Part shown: positions 1 through 11,176 of the stretch, piece by piece
Position numbering within the stretch: position 1 is the first letter of the stretch
Layout of the letters: each line of letters opens with the position of its first letter
NCBI GenBank assembly: GCA_030248065.1
Contig: JASAMV010003339.1
Location: 39,460 to 103,459, forward strand
DNA from: Rhynchonema sp. JSB1_4
Taxonomy: Eukaryota > Nematoda > Chromadorea > Monhysterida > Xyalidae
Direction of reading: 5' to 3'
Length of the DNA: 64,000 bases
The notes under the pieces: generated by a model
What the model saw: only the letters and a program-made list of their open reading frames with translations
What the model was told of the DNA's origin: nothing
The model's database searches: none
Program-made: the position numbers and the translations under genes

Positions 1-1475
1 AATATAAAAAAGTCTAATTAAAAATTGTTTTTTCACGATCCCCGTTTTTAGGCATAGCTATATGCATCTGTACTTCGTTCTCTCACGCAACATGAAACTA
101 ATTCTCGCGTTCTGATTGGCTGGTGCCCGCGTGAGGACCAATCAGTGAGAAAAATTTGTTTCGTGTTGGGTGAAGGAAAGAAGTAGACCTTAAAGTTTAG
201 GAAAATGGACAGGCCTCATGAAGTTCAGCAGAATTAATCTGTCGAAAAAACTAATGTTCCCTTTGGACATTTCCTAACAAATGTGTAGTAATCGATGAGC
301 CTGGTATGCAGTTTAAAGGTGGAATTATAGTTGGTTCGCGACCATAATTTTTGGGCGCAGCGACCCGCCGACCATTCTGATCACTAACACCCTGTTATAG
401 TTGAGCGCGACCAACTACAAATAACTGGGTGTCGACGATGCGGCTGCGACCATCTACGGCCCGAACCGATCAGGCGACGGCGCCCAACACCAACGCAAAA
501 TTTGGGCGCTTGGTCGTTGACGACATTTAGGACGCAACAGGTCGTCGAACACCTATGTATAATTCCACCTTAACCAAAAACTTTCTTGAAATGACATTTC
601 CAAAATGACACCTTTTAAAACCAAAAAGTTTGGAGGCTCTCTGAAATTGTATCGACGACAGGCTGAAAATCTACATGACAAAATACAAGTGGTAAAATAA
701 GAGCCTTTTAACCATACATCATAAGAGGGCAAAAACAGTTTGTTGTTCAAAACTCGTTTTTAGGTATACGTTCGGCTTAAGAAACTGAAAACTACAATAT
801 GACCCTTCTTTTAACACACAAAAGTTATATTGTACGATGAAAATCTTTGTTCTGAAGAAAGATCATGATAAAAAATATATTTTGCAATGTTCGACTCATT
901 TCGCTCTTTCTGTTTAGCTTTGGGCACAGATCATTACGCATATCCGTAACGTCATGAACTCAGATCAGAAAACATTCCAAGAAAGCTACAATCTTCAAAA
1001 ATACATATTTACAGTGCCTGCTCCCAATTTTACAAGCGAACATATACATAACCCTTCTAATGCGCTAAACAGGTTTGCACCATTATCGTCCGTCGCAGTC
1101 ACATGGTCATCCTTTTATACAGTTCGCCCACATAAACATTGTCGTAAGCACATTAACAACCTATTGTTATTCGACATTACCTTGGTTTTTTCATTCATTT
1201 TCTTGCCGTTTTTGAATTTCGATAGTAGCCGTATGTTTGTAATCAACCATCGTACTATGGTGTCGACGTTTCAAAGGGACGGACTGTTTTCATGTTTTTA
1301 CTTCATATTCACGTCATGGACTTTTAGCGCGTGCATTTATGCGAGAAGTTCTGGTCATGTTTGGTGCAGTATTTTGCCGGAACGCATCTGTACACCTGCG
1401 TACTCATGCTGAAAAGTTGGCTGCGAAAGTACGAAGGCTATTTTACGTTATTAACCTATCATCAAATTATCATCT
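1..1475. other. no gene recognised
   Basis: AT-rich sequence downstream of the carboxypeptidase stop codon. It holds one open frame of about 150 codons on the plus strand (954-1412), but that frame has no recognisable family, no clear splice structure and no repeat signature. I see no RNA gene or mobile element here. Confidence 0.5.
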
Positions 1476-4244
1476 TCAGCCTTGAAAGATCCGTTGCAGC
1501 ATATTGTCCACGGCCTCCGGCGCGTCATGAGCAACCTAGAGACAACAAACAGATGGTTTTTGTGACAAAAACCTGGCCCAAAAATATGTTCGCTCACCAT
1601 GTGTCCGCCGCGCAGAATCCAGTAGAAACTCAAATTGTCATATGTTTTGTAGAACATTCCCGTTTGGTCGTTCTTAACCCTCACATGATGTCGTGTCGCT
1701 TTGTGGAAGTTCGATAGATGCGGCCATGTCAGACGATTCACCCACTTTTGCGTGCCTGAACAGTCAACAAAGGCAATCAGCCGGCTGATGTTCCACAGAG
1801 TGGTGCAAAACTTTTTACCCAAAGTGCAGCAAATGAGGTCGAGCTGTCCGTTGAACACGCTCACTTTCACATTTGTGTTCATCAGCAGGTGATCGACTGC
1901 AATGATGTTTTCTTGGTTCTCTGCCAGTTATAAACGTTTGAGGCAAACTGCAAAAACCGACCTGTTGAGACGACGGGTTTCATGAAGTCAGTGTTCTGTT
2001 TCGAAAACACCTCTCCGGATTGGCCTGTTAAGTAGAAAGTGGCAATCATATCGTATATGCAACAAGCTGGATGGAATCTGACCTCCCCAGGTGACATTGT
2101 TTGGAATTCCGAGTTTTTGCTTGATCTGCCCATTCATCAAGTCACTCAACGAGCCAGCAGCATATGGTGCAATCACGTGACGTTGGAACAGTCGGTCTGA
2201 ATGCATCAATTTTTTGCGTTCAAGTATTCCGGCCTAATGTTTTCAGAAAACTACCATTGCTTCAGCGTGAGCTTACCAACGGCTGTCATCGGGTGTTTTG
2301 AACGATTTTTCGACCACGGATCCGAGCCGGAACGCTTCAACACGTTGTAGAAACTGACGGAATCGGTCGCCTGAAGCTAGACTTTCTAATCCTTGCGGCC
2401 CAAAATTGGAAGATATTTTTGGTCATGTTGCAAGATCAGGGCAGAATCTTGTTTCAGCACGGAGGCCCGAAAAAGAAATGGACCACTTTTATAAAACCGG
2501 ACTCCGTGGCTTGCCCTGCTCTTGCAAAGCGACGTAAGAATTCTTCCAATCTTTGGAACGCAATTCGAAAACCAAGCAGACTATGTACTTATTGTTTTTC
2601 TCGATCAGACGAGCAAAAGTATATTGAGTTAAGTTTTAACCATTTCAATATCGCTTTCCATTTCATCCCAACAATTTGTGGCAAAATTCCATTCTCCTGG
2701 AATGAATTGACAACGTTCGGTCGCATTATTTGTGAATTTCGCATCAAAATCAACAACAACCTCGATTCACGTAGCTCAGGCACTGATTGGCCGTGGTGCG
2801 AAGCACCGAATAGGATCCGTTTCCCAAGAAGGACTGAAAGCAACTTAACATGTATACAGTCAAAGCTGCGCACACAGTGAACGTCTATTATAGTATAAAT
2901 CCCTCCAGATCGTGAACAATAATCAGCCCCAAATTTCTGTTATGCTCCTGCACATGTGTAGAGATTATTCTCCATAGTGAACAAAATAGTCGGTTCTTGT
3001 TCTGTTCAGCGTGTGGAGGTTTGACTGTTTGTGTAGCTTGTCTTGTTCAGAAAACGTTTGAGCCTAGATCATCCACCAACAAATGCTTGCAAATGATCAG
3101 GCCATGTAGTGACGTAGTCAATCGGTGAGATCCAGCTGTCGCCCAATCCGATGCCTTTGAAATTCGCCTTCACGTCGCCCTTTTGAACAGCCTGCAGCAT
3201 AAATTGGATTTTAGAATCCTGAATCCAACAGCATGACTTTGACACCAACATCATATAGCACTTTCGCCCAAGCAGCCGTCATCTTTCCGCCGTAACTTTC
3301 ACACATTATGAAGAAGGGCCGTGCCTGGAACTCGGCGTGCGCATCGAACCATTGTTTTGACCTGAAATTACATTGTGCATATGAACAACTCAAGACTGTG
3401 CATACTGTAGCCAGGTTTGTATGGGGCAAAGGGCACCTCAGGTCCGGGGCCACATGCCAAACCAACCAACCAAGTGAGCAAATCGGCGGCAATCTCATCA
3501 ACGTTGGTGGTGAACGCTGAGCTTGAGTCAACATAGCTGTAGCCGGTGCCGACTGGGTTGTCGATGAAAATTAGGTCGGCGCGATTCAGCTGCATACATT
3601 AGGCATGATGATGTTTCAGAGCACTAAGGGTGGAATTTTCGAAACGGTGTAAAGGTCAGTTGGGCGTAAAGGTCGGTGTAAAGTTCGGTCGAAAGCTCGG
3701 TCGGCGTAGCTCGGTGTAAACGTGAAACATTGCCTGTTATTAACGTGGAATGTTTCAGGTTTACACCGAGGTCTATCACACTGAGCTGTCGACCAAGCTT
3801 TCCACCGACCTTTACACCCAACTGACCTTTACACCGTTTCGAAAATATCGCCCTAAGTAGTGGCGTAGGAGTGCTTACCCAGGTAGTAGATCGCGGCTTC
3901 AAGTCGGCATCCAACGGGCCGAGCTCTTCGAAATTGCCAAAGCCAGTGCTTGATGCGCCTGGACCGCCCTGCAGAACACTGCTTGCGGAAATCTCCTCCA
4001 TGAATCAAGATAAATCCACACAAAGTTCAACCTGCAGCCAAACGACCAACGGCCGGGACGTATCGCTTTTGTACATCAACCACCAGAACATGTGAGCCTG
4101 CGGGCGCACCGTGATGTAGCCCCATTTCTCTTGGTAGTCCGTGTTTGGGATCGACGGTTGCGGTTGCGCACTGCAACGCAGCACTGCGATCACACTGACA
4201 AACCCGAGATATACTGCTCTTGTTGTCATTTTGGGGCTGACCAA
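1476..4244 (-). CDS. serine carboxypeptidase, SCPEP1 (retinoid-inducible) type, 12 exons
   Basis: Predicted secreted or lysosomal serine carboxypeptidase (peptidase family S10). Exons on the minus strand: 4244-4032, 3968-3879, 3589-3471, 3361-3250, 3191-3081, about 2760-2641, 2370-2277, 2196-2083, 2024-1962, 1896-1819, 1755-1598, 1535-1476. Phases agree at the junctions; the sixth exon's 5' boundary is uncertain. The product is about 445 aa, against 452 in human SCPEP1. It opens with a hydrophobic signal peptide, possibly from the second Met. Seen directly: the oxyanion-type motif WLQGGPGASSTGFGNF, the nucleophile Ser in ESYGGK, the catalytic Asp in NGQLDLI and the catalytic His in GGHMV. LGDSWISP and LMNGQI are also family signatures. 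A 226-bp inverted-repeat element lies in intron 2. Identification is strong; activity is inferred. Confidence 0.9.
3628..3853. mobile_element. 226-bp inverted-repeat MITE, copy 1
   Basis: Palindromic non-autonomous element in intron 2 of the carboxypeptidase gene. The ends read GGGTGGAATTTTCGAAACGG and, inverted, GGGCGATATTTTCGAAACGG. Direct TAA repeats flank it at 3625-3627 and 3854-3856. The centre holds TGAAACATT and its reverse complement around a spacer of about 20 bp. Other copies lie at 7882, 20067 and 44456. The 3-bp duplication would suit PIF/Harbinger, but other copies show AGA and CAA, so the superfamily is uncertain. Confidence 0.85.
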
Positions 4245-4311
4245 TCTGAAGAAGATTGACGAATTTTACGGAAATCTACCCGTTTTGTGTGTGCTTAATC
4301 ATAGTCCCATA

Positions 4312-4380
4312 CTTAGGCTTTAGGCTTCTATTTCAGGCTTAGGCTTAGGCTTGCGGTTAGGCTTAGGCTTAGGCTTAGGC
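4312..4380 (+). repeat. interstitial TTAGGC telomere-type repeat
   Basis: Roughly eight copies of TTAGGC, some degenerate, within about 70 bp and including a run of four perfect units. TTAGGC is the canonical nematode telomere repeat. The array lies just upstream of the carboxypeptidase start, flanked by unique sequence on both sides, so it is interstitial and not a chromosome end. Confidence 0.8.
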
Positions 4381-4389
4381 ACCAGCCTG

Positions 4390-6046
4390 AATCAGATAAA
4401 ACACACAGCCACGGCGAAAAACGGCTGTCTTTCGTGGACGCGTGGTCGGTCGGGTGGATTTCCGTATAATTAGTCGCTCATACCTGAAGCAACTGTTCAC
4501 CATAAGCAAAACACTTTAACTTTCACGTTCACTTGTGCACAATGTTTTCGGAGGAAATGACTGTGTTGTCTGAGTTGAGTGGTTATCACGTGCATGAATA
4601 GTCATTGATAAAGACAGCGGACGTCATACAGAGTGGTGGTGCGATGTGTATATTTGTACTTTTGGTTGACGCGCAGTTTTTGTAGATTTGCCACCAAGCA
4701 TCGCATCGTTGTCATTGTACCTATATATGTATTGTATATACTGTACGTATGTAGTTGTGTTCACCGGTATGCTCTTATCGCAAAAATTTGTGCATTTTGT
4801 TGTCGCTAAAAACAGACAGTAACAAGTCTCGGAAAATTATTAGTGAACCCGCAGAACCGGCTAAAACTAAACACGCAGTCACCAGATGAGATGAATGAAA
4901 AACAGGCCGGTTGTCTTGTAGTCAACACGTATCGTCAACTCTGGTCTTCAACTCAAGCGGCCATCGAATAAGCGCGAGAAATACAGTATGTAGGCATCGG
5001 AGCTGAGTTGACACCGAGAGTGGATGACATGAACACCGGACCTCGGAAAATACTTGGTATATTGTTCAGTAAAGAAAGCTGTTGGGTACACGTGCGTCCC
5101 ACGCAGTGAACGTTGTTCACATTCCTTAATCAAGAACAAAATCTAGGTTGCGTTCCTATACCATTTAGCCATTCTGCTACATGGTGTGTATCAATACACC
5201 TGCCGCGAAGAGACATGCATATTTCGACAGTTTGATACACGCAGCGTCCGGTCCTCATGCCTGAGTAAAAGACAATCCGGGTCCGAACCTTGGCCAAATC
5301 TCGTCTTTGCATTTGAGACCGGGGAAATAATGAGATTTTATGTACGCGATACCGATGGCGTTTAGGTAACAGCTGCAAGAAAAATCAAATACATTACGCC
5401 CGCACTGACTGTTAGTTTTCCTACTTAGGGGCACGTGTCCAGTTACCCACGAATCCCCCTGGGATATAGACCTCCCAGCTACTACGCACCTCAGAACCGT
5501 GGGATAATGACAACTCTTTGTGTTTGCAGATGTCTGAGGAAAGCTGTTTTCAACCGTTTTTCATTCGGAGAAATCTGACAGGGTCACATTATTGCGCAGA
5601 AATCAGGTTATGCGCTTCGTCCGCTTGAAAACTGTGCCGTGCCCGCGATAGACTAAATTTGCAGGAGTTGATTTGAAACACATATATCTCACTCTCTCGG
5701 TTTACCGTGCTTTTTCACATGCAATCTTCGTCGTTGAAATATTGAGCAAAAAAATCCCAAAAGAATCCCACAGGACACCCGATTGAAACACATGAGTCAC
5801 AGACCAAGCAGGTAGGTATTATACAAGCAATATTGTCTACGACACCACGACAATATCTTTTCAAATTATGGAGAGATTATGCACTGCGTTTTCATTGGCA
5901 TTGCTTCGATAATTTACTGAAAAAGTTGTGTACCGCTAGGGGGCATTAAGTTTATGCAACGAAACCGATCCTCAGCTCTGCTTTTTTATTACCCAGCTCA
6001 TGCGCAAGTCAGTTCGCGGTGTCTCACCCGTGGTGACGGCAAAGAG
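4390..6046. other. intergenic, no gene recognised
   Basis: Region upstream of the carboxypeptidase gene. Short open frames on both strands do not join into a coherent exon series. A tRNA-A-box-like string near 5150-5190 on the minus strand has no B box in the right place. It may hold the carboxypeptidase promoter, but no specific element could be supported. Confidence 0.4.
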
Positions 6047-6048
6047 TA

Positions 6049-6353
6049 AGGGCTCCACCAGATAGACCCGAAACCCGAAACCCGAAATAAAAATTTTTTC
6101 TATGTCCATGTTTCGGTTTCGGGTTTTGAAAAAAAACCCGACCCGAAACATGAAGCATGATAATCGCAAATGTTTTGACTGACCGTATAAATTGTTCACG
6201 TCAGCTACAAGTGGCAACACCAAAACATTTTCGATTATCATGCTTTGTGTTTCGGGTTTCGGGTTTTTTTTTCAAAACCCGAAACCCGAAACATGGACAT
6301 AGAAAAAATTTATGTTTCGGGTTTCGGGTTTCGGGTCTATCTGGTGGAGCCCT
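6049..6353. mobile_element. TA-flanked foldback MITE
   Basis: A 305-bp hairpin-forming element. Arms of about 120 bp start AGGGCTCCACCAGATAGACC and contain tandem ACCCGAA / TTCGGGT units; the loop between them is about 70 bp. TA dinucleotides flank both ends (6047-6048 and 6354-6355), as in Tc1/mariner-type target duplication. It has no coding capacity. Confidence 0.8.
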
Positions 6354-6954
6354 TAGACGAACAGCTGGGAAGCGCTTTTCTCTGTATTGTACGTTATTGA
6401 TCATAAATGACGTTGTGTGCGCAAGCGAGAACAACAACAAGCACATCAGTCTTGATGACACGTGTTGTCATCAAAATGTCAGTTCTTTCTTCATCTCATC
6501 ATCACGGAAACACCAAAGTGTACGAGTAAATTCATTCCAGCTTTATGAACTCATGTAGAATCACTCGACGTCATTGTCTCGTACTACAACATTGTTCTTC
6601 AGGTAAAGCACTTGTTTCCTGGAACTCTACGTTGTCCACTGCTTACGTATGTAGTCAGCTTCATTGAACCGGGTTTCTTCTTGTCACCCGATTTTAGGAT
6701 TTGGTAAATGACACACGTCATGTTGCTGCTATTTGTCTAATCGCTGGAACGTCAGTCAACTAAATGCAACCAGTTCTGGGCCCACACATGTAATCTACTC
6801 CTGAAAATTGGTTTCTTGGGTTCAGCATTGCATCGCAAAGTTAATCATGCACCAGGCATCGACCTTTCCATCAAAACGCGCCTCGTCTGTTATTTATGGT
6901 GTGGGTAATTGATTACTGGTTGGTTAATTGTTTGGTTTCTGTTTTTCATTGCAG

Positions 6955-7815
6955 ATATCGGTCGTTTTAGTGAATCACTGCACGCGAATAGCAATCGAAT
7001 TACGAACGTATTTCGTGATAAGAAGTTCCTTGTCCCAGAGATGGACCAGGTTGGTTGACATATCGCAATGCGCACAACGGTATTTTGATGTTACGCTGTT
7101 TTCTATACGTACTCGCGTGCGGTTTGTTAAACTGGGACAACAAAGCTTCTCCCCGGAACAGCATGGGCGGAATCCTTTCCCCTATATTGGTTGTAACGTA
7201 ACCTACAGGGTACAGTACAAGCAACGCGTTTTTTAAGTGACGTCTATTGTGTGGTGTGCACATACCACGAATACAATTCTGAACCATGCGGCACCACAGG
7301 TTCGGAATGCGCAGTACTTATCATTCGTTCTTGAACCACACCGTTAACGAAGTTCTCAAGCAAAAACTTTCAATGTTGGCCTCGTTATCAGCGCAGCGGG
7401 TCTGTTTACATTGGTCAACAATAAAGCACTCAGTGTGCTCTCTTGTGTCAAGAATTGCATGTTTCTGTTCTCTGTCTTACAGCTGCATCGATACTCTAAG
7501 CTGCGTGTTTGCCTCAAACAACCAATAACTCTCCTGTTGTTTGGTACACACCCCCGTGGACGGTGGACATAAAGGATTATACGTCTCGTCACGCGAGGCG
7601 TTGCTTCATAACTTGTTTGCGGTTTCCCAATTAAGAACACTTTTCAGGAAACCTACTTTGATGTAGGAAATCGCTGGGTTGCGAAACTGTCACACTACAT
7701 CATTGGTTCTTTGAACCGGTGGACCCAAATTACGTAGTATTTGTGAACGACACCCAGAAAATCTATCAATCTGCGAAAGCCCCCTATAGTTGGTGCATGT
7801 GGTTAACCAATTGAT
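6955..7815 (+). CDS. unidentified multi-exon coding region
   Basis: At least two segments look like real exons. The first (6955-7049) follows a pyrimidine-rich stretch ending TTTTTCATTGCAG, stays open in one frame (containing DIGRFSESLHANSNR) and ends at GACCAG|GTTGGT. The last (from about 7660 to the stop at 7813-7815) is open through VDPNYVVFVNDTQKIYQ. Segments in between (about 7080-7235 and 7270-7380) contain further open frames, such as GCNVTYRVQYKQR, but I could not fix their boundaries. I do not recognise a family. This is a candidate locus, not a finished model. Confidence 0.35.
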
Positions 7816-7881
7816 GTTTGATTGATGTTCCAACAAGAACCAACATAAAGATGTATCGGCTCACAGGCAGCTTCAGTCAGA

Positions 7882-8107
7882 GGGTGGAATTTTCGAAACG
7901 GTGTAAAGGTCAGTTGAGCGTAAAGGTCGGTGTAAAGTTCGGTCGAAAGCTCGGTCGGCGTAGCTCGGTGTAAACGTGAAACATTGCCTGTTATTAACGT
8001 GGAATGTTTCAAGTTTACACCGAGGTCTATCACACTGAGCTGTCGACCGAGCTTTCCACCGACCTTTACACCCAACTGACCTTTACACCGTTTCGAAAAT
8101 ATCACCC
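7882..8107. mobile_element. 226-bp inverted-repeat MITE, copy 2
   Basis: Nearly identical to the copy at 3628 and in the same orientation. Flanked by AGA on both sides (7879-7881 and 8108-8110). It lies between the unidentified exons and the neuropeptide-like gene. Confidence 0.85.
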
Positions 8108-8412
8108 AGATACTCAGTCAGTGATTGGCTTCCCAGTCAGGCTCATCAGTCACTGTTTTCAGAACTTCCCTGCGAGATCCCCACACGTCTGAAAGTTGCA
8201 TCGCTCAATGCCACTTTAGACTTAGGCTTTAGCTATTATCAGGTATGTGCCTGGTCAAAAACTTGAACAGCAACATAATATAGTGATGTATCAATATCGC
8301 CAGCGAACGATTTGGACCCCACTCGCTGTTTGATAGATCGTTTACTGGTCCCGCATCAAATAATTTGTTTCAGAAGCGAGATATAATTGCCGGAATCGAC
8401 CCATTAGACAAA

Positions 8413-9449
8413 ATGCGCGTATTCGGTAGTTTAGTGTGCATTGTGGCACTTTCATATGGTCGGATTTGCACAGCAGAAGCAGCAGACACGAAAGTTGAAG
8501 AAAGAGCCGAACTGGAGGAATTGAAAATCGAATCTAAGGTTGGCGAAAAAAAATGTTCTGGTTTTTTTGTCATGCTGATCTCATGACAGAACGTGCAGGA
8601 ATATGACGTTTCAGTTGGAAAGCATAGCCGCCAGCCTCAAAGCACTGCAACAAGCTTTATTGGACCACGAAAATCAAGCCAAAGAAGAAACAGACCACAA
8701 GCAGGAGGAAAATACTGAGGTTTAAAAAAATTTATGACTAATGTCTGCACAAATGTGACGATGACTTTCCTGCAGGAGCCGATAGCAAAAATTCCACCCA
8801 GGGTCACACCTGAAAATATTGGCGGCGTTCAGAAACGAAACGGACGTTAGTCTTCTGTGCTTTACTCGTTTTCTCCTTTCCAAACATTCACACCCAACTT
8901 TCAGTCGGCTGGCAGCCCTTGAAGAAGAAACGGCTGAGCTGGCAGCCGCTCAAAAAGAAACGTCTCACCTGGCAACCCTTGAAACGGTCAGAGCAAGGCT
9001 CGGCTGTTGGGTACAGGGAACATCCACGATTCTCGGTGCGAATGCAGCCGGGCACTGATTTAACGCAACAAAGTTGGTTCTGTTTTTAAGTTTTTAAATT
9101 TTCTGGTTGTGACATTTATTTTAGCTTCATTCCTGACTGCTGGTCAAAAGCATCTCGAGCGGTGATGTTTCACTAAAACGTTCTGCTCTTGATGTTTCAC
9201 GGAATGGTTTGATAACTGACTGATCGATAATTGACCAGCGATGTTACCTGAAACCAATACAGTAGTCGAGCCAGATTATCAACCATTCGTTTGAAACATC
9301 AGCCGATCTGTTGCGTTTCAGTGATGAACGCAGTGGAGGAGCATTTGCTTGATGATCTAGAGGCAGCAGCACAGTACGGCATCAAACCATCGAACATTGT
9401 GGCCGACCTGAAACAGCGACATCAGACACACCAACAAGCCGAAGAGTAG
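8413..9449 (+). CDS. neuropeptide-like precursor with three WQPL repeats
   Basis: Exons 8413-8538, 8615-8719, 8776-8845 and 8905 to about 8992 or beyond join in phase. The protein begins with a hydrophobic signal peptide (MRVFGSLVCIVALSYGRICT). An acidic, helix-prone spacer rich in Glu and Gln follows. Next come three repeats, GLGWQPL, LSWQPL and LTWQPL, separated by KR, KKKR, KKKR and KR, which are typical prohormone-convertase sites. Differences between the repeats are almost all synonymous in this frame (CCC/CCG, TTG/CTC, CAG/CAA, CGG/CGT), which supports this reading frame. No amidation Gly follows the repeats. The 3' end is unsettled: an open exon at 9322-9449 ends in a stop but does not join the repeat exon in frame through the best donor. 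I do not recognise the peptide family. Confidence 0.65.
9163..9301. repeat. three copies of the TGATGTTTCA decamer
   Basis: Exact decamers at 9163-9172 and 9190-9199 (TGATGTTTCA) and at 9292-9301 (TGAAACATCA), all within the last intron of the neuropeptide-like gene. The third ends 20 nt before the acceptor at 9320-9321. They belong to a window-wide overrepresented motif. Confidence 0.9.
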
Positions 9450-11176
9450 AAGTAAAACAGTCACTTTTTTGTTTTGAATGAAACTGGCGATGTTTTTGGG
9501 CTAACACAGTATCGATGACTTAGCCATCCCAAAACATGTTCCCCTCGGCTGGGGACACAACATGGAAAGCTCAGGTGTCAGGTGTAGTGCGTGGCTCGAA
9601 CATATCGCTGATCTGTACAACTGATTTGTTCATGTTGTTTTTCCTTCACTTTTTTCCTTTGTGGCGAACGATTGTGATTCAACAACCTGCTGGTCATCAG
9701 ATTATATAACGTGCAACTAACATTGGCTTCGGGTGAATTAAAGGTTACTACGTTGTTTTGTGTGTCGTGTTGAAAAATTTCAAGTTATCACGAAAAATTT
9801 CAATCAAAAACAAAACATCCCGAAATGCTGAGCAGAATCCCGTAAAAATATCTGGAGAGAACGAGATTATCACAGACTCGTTTGAAAGGATTTCTTTTTC
9901 AAAAATCATGCCCTTTGCCCAACTTATTCACATAAGGTAAGTCCGATGTTGCGCAATTATCGCGCTTTCTGTCGCGACATGCACAGTACTTGTGCTGCCG
10001 ACTGTTTATCACGCAGAAAGTTCTCAAATCCGTCTTGAATCCCCGAATGGATATAAAAACAGGCCCTGTGTACAATATGCGAAATGACCTCGGCAAAATA
10101 CAACACTGTGTAACAGTAACTGTTATCCATAACTAGGTATACAGTGTGCACTTTATAATTGAATACCGTGCAATGCATGGGCATGCACCAAAAACTGTAC
10201 ACCACAATGCACCATGGTGTGGAGTGGAGTTGAGACGTGTTTTATGTCAGTAGGTTAATTCAAAGGTGCAGGAGTTGCGGGGATATAAAAAAGAGATGCC
10301 TGTGCATCGGCATATATAGATGGGCGTGCACATGTACTTTTGTTCTTTACGCCAGGCACGTGTCCATGCAAATCCATCACGGAGTACAGTTCAGTGCACG
10401 CGGCGGGTCTAGAGAAAACATGCCATGGGCCATCTGGGAACTGGAATCGACAGGTTGAGCGTTGTTACCATGTCTGTCACCTCTCTCACACTGACGCGAG
10501 ATTATATTGTTTTTCTGCACAAACCGAAACTACAATGCGCAACACACAGCGAGCGACTTAGGCGCACTCGGTGACCCCGACGTGCGTGTTGGTTGAGTGG
10601 CGGTTCGCACGTCAATCCGTTTGTGTTGGCATCAGAACTTCCAACAACAGAACCTCTCAGTACTTGCGGGTGCACGTGAGCGTACTGTAACGGAGTACTG
10701 TACCCGATTGCCTAACTGGCCCCATTTATGTGCGCCATGGTGTCAACACTGTACTGCTCGTACACCGCTGTTGCGTGTGAGAAAAGTTTGACTGTCACGC
10801 TCACGCACTGCGACCCGCATTAACACACCTGCATACGACATATTATGTATTACACATAGGTTGCGTAATTGCAGGTGATGGCGGAGTGGACCTCAGTCAG
10901 CTTGTGGTCAACTGCTGCAAGAGCACGTGCCGGGAAATGACCATTTGTTATTTTTCAACATCTAGTACGATTAGTATTACATTACCACAGATGGCAGATG
11001 AAAGCTCAATCATTGGCAGATGAAGGCTCAACTTTTGATATGAGATATTGCCCTGCTTTAATGCAAAACAACCTGCTTCGTTGAATCATTGATTTTCGCA
11101 TTTATGCAAAGATTCCCAGCTTAAATATTCAAAATTAATTTCAGAAAAAAACCGACAAACCATAAAAATATTTTCA
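9450..11176. other. intergenic, no gene recognised
   Basis: Sequence between the neuropeptide-like gene and the collagen start. It includes CG- and TG-rich stretches (about 10240-10800) with short frames only. The collagen promoter should lie at its right end, but I could not assign a specific regulatory element. Confidence 0.4.

Noticed and set aside
954..1412. 152-codon open frame on the plus strand
   Set aside because: No homology, signal or splice logic; length is within chance for this composition and it sits downstream of a gene on the other strand.
5148..5195. tRNA-like A box on the minus strand
   Set aside because: No B box downstream in the same orientation and no foldable acceptor or T arm.
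8905..9058. Coiled-coil frame LAALEEETAELAAAQKET through the repeats
   Set aside because: Does not match the phase of the upstream exon, and repeat differences are non-synonymous in that frame but nearly all synonymous in the WQPL frame.
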